Made by a program: the position numbers and the translations under genes. Below, piece by piece: positions 1 through 5,892 of a DNA stretch of 13,529 nucleotides. Below the pieces are notes generated by a model. The model saw only the letters and a program-made list of their open reading frames with translations. It had not been told where the DNA came from and searched no databases. The stretch's first letter is position 1. Each line of letters opens with the position of its first letter. This DNA is from Patescibacteria group bacterium (GTDB lineage: Bacteria; Patescibacteriota; Microgenomatia; UBA12405; JAHJSD01): assembly GCA_018830585.1 (NCBI GenBank), contig JAHJSD010000088.1, forward strand, positions 1 to 13,529, given 5' to 3'.

Positions 1-1
1 A

Positions 2-55
2 CACCCCGGGGGAATCAAGGCCCTGCCTACCGGCAGGCAGGCCCCCCCCGGGGTG
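2..55. repeat. GC-rich palindrome, 11-bp perfect inverted repeat
   Basis: CACCCCGGGGG at 2-12 is perfectly complementary to CCCCCGGGGTG at 45-55. Between them is a second hairpin, CTGCC at 23-27 with GGCAG at 32-36, extended by a further CAGG at 38-41. The same two sequence families (CACCCCGGGG and CCTGCC/GGCAGG) recur at 8841-8877 and 8979-9029. The element may extend left of the window. It is non-coding. A terminator or an intergenic repeat (REP-like) are the two obvious readings, and no T-tract follows either strand. Confidence 0.75.
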
Positions 56-69
56 AAAGCTCCTCCCTC

Positions 70-180
70 CGTCATCCTGACCCTGAGGCTTTGTCGAATG
101 GGGAAGGATCCCCTTGAATTAGCAAGTTGCTTATAACAAGGGGATTCTTCACCCGACGCAGCGTCGGGATCAGAATGACG
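70..180. repeat. MITE/REP-like palindromic element, GTCATYCTGA ends
   Basis: This element of about 111 bp has near-perfect terminal inverted repeats: CGTCATCCTGA at 70-80 and TCAGAATGACG at 170-180 (10 of 11 pair). A second nested pair lies inside: GAAGGATCCCCTTG near 103-116 with CAAGGGGATTCTTC at 137-150 (13 of 14). There is also a small hairpin, CCCGACGC/GCGTCGGG, at 152-168. It has no coding capacity. The ends match those of the element at 8589-8810, so this is a dispersed family. Words such as GTCATTCTGA and GAAGAATCCCC are recognisable from intergenic repeats in many metagenome-derived bacterial genomes. Confidence 0.75.
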
Positions 181-212
181 AGATAGTTAAAAGTTAAAAA
201 TTTATAATCTTA

Positions 213-237
213 AATGATTAATGACGAATGATAAATG
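213..237 (+). repeat. AT-rich 25-mer, copy 1 (inverted copy at 8432-8456)
   Basis: This 25-base AT-rich string is made of ATGA/AATG words and is matched at 24 of 25 positions by the reverse complement of 8432-8456. The only difference is G226 here against A in the other copy. The surrounding 190-280 is a degenerate run of the same words (AATGTTA, AATGAC, AATGATA) and ends at the stop codon of the VanW gene. It looks like a slippage-prone filler repeat rather than a gene or promoter. Confidence 0.7.
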
Positions 238-280
238 TTAGATAAGGAGAGAATGTTTAATGTTAAATGACAAATAAATA

Positions 281-2017
281 TTAGTTTTTACTTCCCCTCA
301 AAAACACCGCCCGCCAGGGTCGGTAATTGGAAAAAAATGTTTGCTCCTGCAAAATTCCTCCTTCTTTGTTAAACACTTTCCAGTCAAAGGCCGCTTTGGC
401 CCCCCAGGCTTTAAAATCTATTTGTCTAACTACCCCCGCCGCTAAAGTGGGATCGTCAATATAAAGATCCTCCGGCGGGGGAACGATTCCCCAGAGCCGG
501 ACATTGCTGATTTCCACTTTTCTGCCATCGGGCGAGCCGTAAAACTGGAAAGAAAGGTAGTGTTTTTTGGCGTCAAAAGCCCTTTGGATCAAAATATGGT
601 TTTGGCTGTCGTTTTTGAATTTCAAATCCGAGGAGGGATAGAAAACAGTGGCGTCAAAACCGGGTTGATAATTTTCTTCGTAATAATAGACCCGGTAGGC
701 GTGGGCGTGCCTTTCGGTTATCGGCAAACCGGAGTTAATCGCCGCTCTAAATAAGGTAGTCGAGACCTGGCAGACTCCGCCGCCGGCTCCTAAAATAGTT
801 TTGCCGTCTTTGATGATATAAGCGTCCTGGTATCCGGTGGCCTTGGAAATATCGCCCAAAACCTCATTGATTGAAAAAACTTCTCCCGGCGGGATCAGAT
901 AGCCGTGGATTTTGCTCGAGGCCAAATCAATATTGTGAACTCTGGTAACGATCGAATGGCTGAACCAGGACTCTCCCTGGCCGATTAAAGCGACAATTCC
1001 CAACCTATTGGTATTGGAAGCAGTAATACTCGGGTTCAGCTCCTCTAAAGGCAATTCCTTGGCGACACTGCCGTTGTCTTTTGCGGCCAGCTCATCCAAG
1101 CCTTCTAAAATTACCACCACCGATTTATTCTTATCTAATCTGAATCCTTTTTGTTCCGGTTTAAAGACAGCGATTTTCCCTCCCGTAATCTGGAAAAGGG
1201 CGTTTAAGGCCGGCCGGTTTACCGATTGAGATAAAACCTCAACATATTGGGCAATTTCGTCTTTCTTCCAATCCGAGAAAAGCCCGACGAATTCTATCAG
1301 CTGGCTGTTTTCAATCACAAAATTTTGCTGTTGGCTGATTAAGGTAAGGATCTTGTTTGAAAGTTTCCGGGCTTTTTCTTTAGCTTTTTGGATTTGGTCT
1401 TCCGAGGGCAGCCGGCTCAGTTTCCTGACCGCTAAGACTGCCGGTTGACCAAAATCCATTTGTCCGACCTTTTTAAAAATCGCCTTTTTGGTATCTTCAA
1501 TGTCTAACTCTTTGCCTTCCTGGCCTAAGTTGAAAACGACTTCGTTTTTTTGATGATCAAAACTGATTTGGCTGGGAATATCGGCCTGGTAAATCTCGGC
1601 GGCGATGGTGGCTAATTTTTCTTCCAAAAGGTTTTGGTCAATGACAAAGGCTAACTCTAAATAAGTATTGGAAGAAAGGCTTTCTATTTTCTTTTTTCTC
1701 GGTTCAAAGTAGGCCTCTTCGACTGCTTTTGCTACCCGGTATTCTAAGCCCAATTCATCCAAATCTATTTGCCACTCTGTTTCGACGGAAGTTTCCTCTT
1801 CCTTTAAAATGATTTTAAAAGGTTTTTCTGTTTGCGTTTTTTGGCTGATTAATTTTCCTGCCTGTTCCTTAGTCATTCCGCCGGCATCAATTCCGGCGAC
1901 AAAGGTTCTTGGATAAATCCGGTCTTTCAGCGACAATAAAAATGCCCCTCCGATTGCTATCGGCAGCCAGACAAAAATAATCAGCCCGGTGCTGAAAACT
2001 ACTTTCTTAAACCGCAT
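281..2017 (-). CDS. VanW family protein with PG_binding_4-like N-terminal repeats
   Basis: This 578-residue protein is likely anchored in the membrane with its bulk outside the cell. Residues 7-29 form one transmembrane helix after a basic MRFKK start. Residues 38-330 resemble two PG_binding_4 (YoaR-like) domains, which are linked to peptidoglycan. Residues 339-479 are the VanW domain, with the family hallmark GAGGGVCQVSTTLF around 410-423 followed by ERHAHAYRV (435-443). The C-terminal 100 residues look like a small G5-like beta domain. VanW accompanies some vancomycin-resistance clusters, but its biochemical role is not established, so no resistance is implied. I chose the ATG at 2017 because a TATAAT box lies 6 bases upstream. 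A longer frame from a TTG at 2116 would add 33 basic residues before the helix and would run across the divergent promoters. The gene appears monocistronic and diverges from the gene at 2122. Confidence 0.88.
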   Translation of the reverse strand: MRFKKVVFSTGLIIFVWLPIAIGGAFLLSLKDRIYPRTFVAGIDAGGMTKEQAGKLISQKTQTEKPFKIILKEEETSVETEWQIDLDELGLEYRVAKAVEEAYFEPRKKKIESLSSNTYLELAFVIDQNLLEEKLATIAAEIYQADIPSQISFDHQKNEVVFNLGQEGKELDIEDTKKAIFKKVGQMDFGQPAVLAVRKLSRLPSEDQIQKAKEKARKLSNKILTLISQQQNFVIENSQLIEFVGLFSDWKKDEIAQYVEVLSQSVNRPALNALFQITGGKIAVFKPEQKGFRLDKNKSVVVILEGLDELAAKDNGSVAKELPLEELNPSITASNTNRLGIVALIGQGESWFSHSIVTRVHNIDLASSKIHGYLIPPGEVFSINEVLGDISKATGYQDAYIIKDGKTILGAGGGVCQVSTTLFRAAINSGLPITERHAHAYRVYYYEENYQPGFDATVFYPSSDLKFKNDSQNHILIQRAFDAKKHYLSFQFYGSPDGRKVEISNVRLWGIVPPPEDLYIDDPTLAAGVVRQIDFKAWGAKAAFDWKVFNKEGGILQEQTFFSNYRPWRAVFLRGSKN

Positions 2018-2023
2018 GCAACC

Positions 2024-2029
2024 ATTATA
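2024..2029 (-). promoter_or_regulatory. -10 box TATAAT, predicted leaderless start of VanW gene
   Basis: On the minus strand a perfect TATAAT is followed by GGTTGC and then ATG. Transcription would begin at or within a base of the start codon at 2017. No Shine-Dalgarno is present and the -35 region is weak (GGAAGC-like at 17-bp spacing). The box also decides the start codon, because the upstream TTG lies on the far side of the promoter. Confidence 0.6.
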
Positions 2030-2106
2030 ACAGCGGCGGCAGGATCGCTTCCAGAACTGGCGCCTTTGTTTTTGATTTTTCTTTCGCAATTTTAGATGGA
2101 GAATGG

Positions 2107-2112
2107 TAAAAT
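2107..2112 (+). promoter_or_regulatory. Extended -10 (TGGTAAAAT), near-leaderless start of 2122 gene
   Basis: TG at 2104-2105 plus TAAAAT at 2107-2112 forms an extended -10 element. Nine bases separate it from the ATG at 2122, so the predicted leader is only about 3 bases. There is no usable Shine-Dalgarno; a GGAG at 2098-2101 is too far upstream. This promoter is divergent to, and within about 80 bases of, the VanW promoter. Confidence 0.5.
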
Positions 2113-2121
2113 ACAACTAAT

Positions 2122-4191
2122 ATGACTGAAGCAGAAGCAGGAAGGCCGGGAGACCAAACTGGAAGAAGACCGACCCCCGAGGAGGATCGTAGGGCGAGAG
2201 ATGCTGAAACGCAGGCGGCAGAAGGAGATTATCAGGAGACAAGGCGTCTAAGGGCCAGCTACTATATCGAACAAACAGCTAACGCTATTTCTGAGCTCGA
2301 GCCCGGAGCGGAGTTTACCTCTTCGGCCCTAACCAGAGCTTTGCTCATTGATACGGATGCTGTTATTGGTTTACGGAATCAGGAGAGAGCGAATTATTAT
2401 GCTCCTCCAGAAATAGCCTCTTTGTATGAGCAGTCCAGGGCCGAGATTGGAGCGATAATGGAAAAAGGGCCGGCTAATTTTGCTGGAGGAATAGTTGAAG
2501 AAAAAGAACGCTTGAAGAGCCTGGTTGACCGGTTGACTCTTGCTGAGATCGATTGGTCAGAAGCTAGGGGCGCGCGCAGCGACGTTTCTGAGGCGGACGC
2601 TCAGAAAGTTCATCATAATCTTAGGAGCTTGCGAGCGGCTGTTAGAGAGCAAGAAGATGTCGTTGCCGGGCTGGAACAAAAGTTAATTCTCGTTTGCGAG
2701 AACGAAACCACTTTGGCTCAGGAAAATCAGGTTGAAGTTCGAGATAGATTGACGAGAAAAGAAGCCCAGGCCCGTCAGTTTGCCATGGCAGCACTATCAG
2801 TCAGCGAGTTGATCGAACGTAAAAACGCTTTTGTAGAAACGATTTCTGATATTGGCATGATTGGAAAATTGGCCCTTGATGTTAGGACACCGATTACGGC
2901 TACTCACATGGATGCTTTATTTAATCTTCCTGGAATTAGGGAGGGAATAAACACCGGGTTTAGAATCACGCTTCAATTGGATAGAGGTGAAGGATTGCAA
3001 GAAGACTCTCCTTTGCCGGGTTTTCGACGTAACCTTTGCGCTGTTAGTAATATAACACCTGATTTTAAAGATGGATTTAATGCGGCTTTGGCGAAAAAGA
3101 TACAAGCGGATTGCGGAGGGAGTCAGTTTTTAGCTGAAAATGCTGTTGGAATAGTTAACTCTTTTAGAGAAATAACGTTTTTGAACGCTTTTTATGACAA
3201 TCCGAAAGATAAGAATTTTCAGGTTATCGAGGCAGAAGATGGAACTTCGGGGTCAGCTTTTGCTATTGCTCCCCCAGACACAATCAAGATTTTTGATATT
3301 AAAGGTAGATTTAAATCCGAAGCGAGGAAGGGGTACCCCTCCCCGCTAAACCTGGTTATCGCCGAGACGGCTGAACGGGCGGCGCTGCCGCTACTTTTCT
3401 ACATGAAACATGGTGGCAAGAGGGCTTTTGATGTTTTATTAACTGGTGAAACTCAGCTTTCCGATATTCCTGGAGCTCAGCCTGAAAATTTCTTCTTTTT
3501 ACAAAACTTAAAGATATTCCAAGCCTGTAAGCTTTACGATCAACTTAGCAACATGCCGCGAGAACAAATAGAGCTATTGCTTGGCAGAACTTCGACAGCC
3601 TTTAAAGCTATCAGAGTGTGGTCGGATTGGGCTGCCGATACTCTAAAGAGGGCAGAAAAGAGCTACGCCCTTTCTTTTGAAGACCCAAAAGATCCTGAAA
3701 ATCGAAGAGGCAAGGCTGAGGCGATGAGGGTATTAGCCAATTGTTTGGGAGCTTTTATGAGAAAAGCGGCCTTACGTAATTACTGGAGGGGTGGAGACAC
3801 CTATAACGCTTTCGAAGTGGATTGGTTAAAGCAAGCACTGACTAGGATCAAAGAATATACTCAAGAAAAAGTTTGCCACGAGGACGGAGTGATGACCCGG
3901 CCAGTGGTTGAATTAGTTTGCCAAATGATTTGGGATCAGAGACGTGGTGGTGGGGAGATTACTACGGCAGAGGACTTGCTGGTTATAACTTCGGCTGACC
4001 TTGATAAGAATCCTTGGCTTGTTGACCTTTTAGCTAAAAGGGTGGGTGATGACGCAGAACTTTATGAAAGAGGTCAAGTATTAGAAGGTAAAGGGGAAAT
4101 GGGTATTAGAGATCAGCAAACTAGGAATAAAAAACTCGAGAACTACCGTAAGAAAGTAAATGAAAGTGCACAAGGTTATCCTCGAGCGTAA
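2122..4191 (+). CDS. Large soluble coiled-coil protein, unknown function
   Basis: I do not recognise this 689-residue protein. It has no signal peptide and no transmembrane segment, so it is probably cytoplasmic. Residues 1-45 are highly charged and look disordered (Glu, Arg, Asp, Gly, Pro). Residues about 120-240 have the Glu/Lys/Arg/Leu pattern of a long coiled coil. The remaining 450 residues read as a mixed, mostly helical globular region, ending in a Lys/Arg-rich helix. No nucleotide-binding loop, metal motif or catalytic signature is visible. Arginine is often written AGA, AGG or CGT, and the run of codons looks less C/G-ending than in the secreted-protein genes nearby, which may reflect a different history or simply a different expression level. 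It is transcribed alone, convergent with the VirB6-like gene, and only 59 bases separate the two stop codons. A structural or scaffold role is possible but unproven. Confidence 0.85.
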   Translation: MTEAEAGRPGDQTGRRPTPEEDRRARDAETQAAEGDYQETRRLRASYYIEQTANAISELEPGAEFTSSALTRALLIDTDAVIGLRNQERANYYAPPEIASLYEQSRAEIGAIMEKGPANFAGGIVEEKERLKSLVDRLTLAEIDWSEARGARSDVSEADAQKVHHNLRSLRAAVREQEDVVAGLEQKLILVCENETTLAQENQVEVRDRLTRKEAQARQFAMAALSVSELIERKNAFVETISDIGMIGKLALDVRTPITATHMDALFNLPGIREGINTGFRITLQLDRGEGLQEDSPLPGFRRNLCAVSNITPDFKDGFNAALAKKIQADCGGSQFLAENAVGIVNSFREITFLNAFYDNPKDKNFQVIEAEDGTSGSAFAIAPPDTIKIFDIKGRFKSEARKGYPSPLNLVIAETAERAALPLLFYMKHGGKRAFDVLLTGETQLSDIPGAQPENFFFLQNLKIFQACKLYDQLSNMPREQIELLLGRTSTAFKAIRVWSDWAADTLKRAEKSYALSFEDPKDPENRRGKAEAMRVLANCLGAFMRKAALRNYWRGGDTYNAFEVDWLKQALTRIKEYTQEKVCHEDGVMTRPVVELVCQMIWDQRRGGGEITTAEDLLVITSADLDKNPWLVDLLAKRVGDDAELYERGQVLEGKGEMGIRDQQTRNKKLENYRKKVNESAQGYPRA

Positions 4192-4250
4192 ATAAGCACG
4201 ATAACTCTTTTGGAGTACCTTTAGATCTATCTGACAGGACGCTTTAAGAA

Positions 4251-5816
4251 TTAGGGCGCAGGTGTTGATTTTTTCTGTTGAGCCAAGTAGTCTCGGAACT
4301 TCTTTACGCCTCCTCTGACATCAGAAATAGACTTTCCCATTATTGTTCTACTTCCCCCGGTAGGTGAAGTTTCCATTCTCCCCAAACGTTGGTCTACCAA
4401 TCCCAACGCTCCTCCTGTTAGTGCTGGTTGGGCAACTCCCAACGCTCCTCTAACTGGTGCCATCGCCCCTGCTCCAAAACCGGCCAATCCGGCCCCTACA
4501 GTTTCCCCAAACGGTGACGGTTTGATCGCAAAGACCGACTGGACGATCAGATCCGGTAATTTTGCCAAAATTGTTATTACTCCTAAACCGATTGATACTG
4601 TTAACAATCCCCCTCCGGTTAAAGCGGTGAATCCTCCCATAATACCACCTGTTTGACCTTGTCCCAATAGCGTCGGCGCCCATAGCCCTTGTGAGCCGGC
4701 ATCAATCACCATTTTAGCGATAATCAAAAATAGAGCAGAGATAGGAAATACCAAAAGATTAGCCATTAACCTTTGCAGCCAGGTCCCGAATCCCATGCTG
4801 GTTTGCATTCCCGGTATCGCCCCGGCGATAATTTGGAGAGGTCCTAAAACTATTTGCAGAAGCGCGTTGACATAACACTTCATCAAGGCAAAGAAAAATT
4901 TCATCAAGTTGAACAAGATATAAATAAGTATTATTAACCCTATTAAAACAGGTCCGATTACTAATCCGGCGGCGGCGCCTGGTAAGATCCCGGGCAGATT
5001 GCCTATCAACCCTCCCAATAGTCCGAAAATTATTGCCCCCAAAACAGCCGCCAAAGCTTCTACTGTTATCCAGGGAATACTGCCAAGAACCAATTGAAGC
5101 GCATCTATCATGTTGAAATTAACTAAATCCTGGAACGATTGGCCTCCCGGAAGAGAGAGACCGGCAGACATCAAAAGTCTGATTACCAGAGCCAAAACAA
5201 GATAGGTTATATCTATCATAAAGCCGGCAATAGCGTAAGAAAAGGTAATTAAGAGCAGGGCTCCGATTACTTTCGGCAGGGCATTTTGAACAGTGATTAC
5301 CGCCTGGGGGGATACTTTGGTTCTAAACATAATTGCCACGCCGATAACTACAAAAACAATAGTCAAGATGGCATAAGTGACATTTCTAAACCCTCTCCAG
5401 ATAGGCAAAATCGGCTGTAGGCCGACGAATCCGATTCCCTGAGCGTAAGCCTGTTTGCCCCCGATCCTCTGGAGAGTGTCGGCAAGATAAAGAGTTCCCG
5501 ATGCGGGAGGTTTATAAAGCTGGCCGATCAGTTTAATTGTGGAAGGGAGCGCTCCTTTAGCATTGGCAAAAGTCTTGCCCGGTTCTTTTCCTTGCAGTAA
5601 AGTAAGGTCTTTGCCGATGAAAATGGAAGTCAAACTGAAGATATCGTTACCCCAGCCCTCATCCTGCCATTGTTCCATATTTCCTTCTCCCATTTCGGTA
5701 TCGTCGATCCATTCCTGAAAAGTCAAACTCGCCTCTGCTTTTTTGGCAAAGAAAGCGGCTCCGGAGAAAACAACTAAAAGAAGGCTGAAAATAATGGCGA
5801 TCCTTTTCAATTTCAT
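4251..5816 (-). CDS. VirB6/TrbL-like multi-pass membrane protein (T4SS-like)
   Basis: This 521-residue integral membrane protein resembles VirB6/TrbL, the polytopic inner-membrane component of type IV secretion systems. Residues 1-29 are a signal peptide (basic start, hydrophobic 6-24, AEA cleavage before S30). An extracytoplasmic domain of about 110 residues follows, rich in Trp, Glu and Asp around 35-60. Membrane segments lie near 146-164, 181-215, 254-275, 281-304, 310-333, 346-372 and 400-420. The stretch PLQIIAGAIPG (326-336) followed by WLQRLMANLLVFP (346-358) fits the conserved loop of the family. The tail (430-521) is Gly/Ala-rich, then basic. The TTG at 5831 overlaps the -10 box, so the ATG at 5816 is the start. 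The gene lies 76 bases downstream of the GH-like gene on the same strand and has its own promoter. No VirB4 ATPase is in the window, so system membership is inferred. Confidence 0.75.
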   Translation of the reverse strand: MKLKRIAIIFSLLLVVFSGAAFFAKKAEASLTFQEWIDDTEMGEGNMEQWQDEGWGNDIFSLTSIFIGKDLTLLQGKEPGKTFANAKGALPSTIKLIGQLYKPPASGTLYLADTLQRIGGKQAYAQGIGFVGLQPILPIWRGFRNVTYAILTIVFVVIGVAIMFRTKVSPQAVITVQNALPKVIGALLLITFSYAIAGFMIDITYLVLALVIRLLMSAGLSLPGGQSFQDLVNFNMIDALQLVLGSIPWITVEALAAVLGAIIFGLLGGLIGNLPGILPGAAAGLVIGPVLIGLIILIYILFNLMKFFFALMKCYVNALLQIVLGPLQIIAGAIPGMQTSMGFGTWLQRLMANLLVFPISALFLIIAKMVIDAGSQGLWAPTLLGQGQTGGIMGGFTALTGGGLLTVSIGLGVITILAKLPDLIVQSVFAIKPSPFGETVGAGLAGFGAGAMAPVRGALGVAQPALTGGALGLVDQRLGRMETSPTGGSRTIMGKSISDVRGGVKKFRDYLAQQKKSTPAP

Positions 5817-5830
5817 CTTTATTTGATTCA

Positions 5831-5859
5831 ATTATCACCGATCAAATTAGTCTTGTCAA
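5831..5859 (-). promoter_or_regulatory. Near-consensus sigma70-type promoter for VirB6-like gene
   Basis: On the minus strand TTGACA (5854-5859) and GATAAT (5831-5836) are separated by exactly 17 bases, which is one mismatch from consensus over both hexamers. The predicted transcription start is near 5824, giving a leader of about 8 bases to the ATG at 5816. No clear Shine-Dalgarno is present (only AATAAAG just before the ATG). This lets the VirB6-like gene be expressed independently of the gene upstream. Confidence 0.8.
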
Positions 5860-5892
5860 CCACTTCGGAATGGCGTTCTTTGCCCCAATTTT

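Noticed and set aside
281..2017. Vancomycin resistance determinant
   Set aside because: VanW-domain proteins are widespread in bacteria without resistance, and no VanA/H/X-type ligase, dehydrogenase or dipeptidase gene is nearby.
2018..2116. N-terminal extension of the VanW protein from a TTG codon
   Set aside because: It would add 33 basic, low-complexity residues before the membrane helix, uses a rare start codon, and would be translated from DNA that contains the TATAAT box and the divergent promoter.
5817..5831. TTG start of the VirB6-like gene
   Set aside because: It overlaps the -10 hexamer of a near-consensus promoter, so it would lie upstream of the transcription start.
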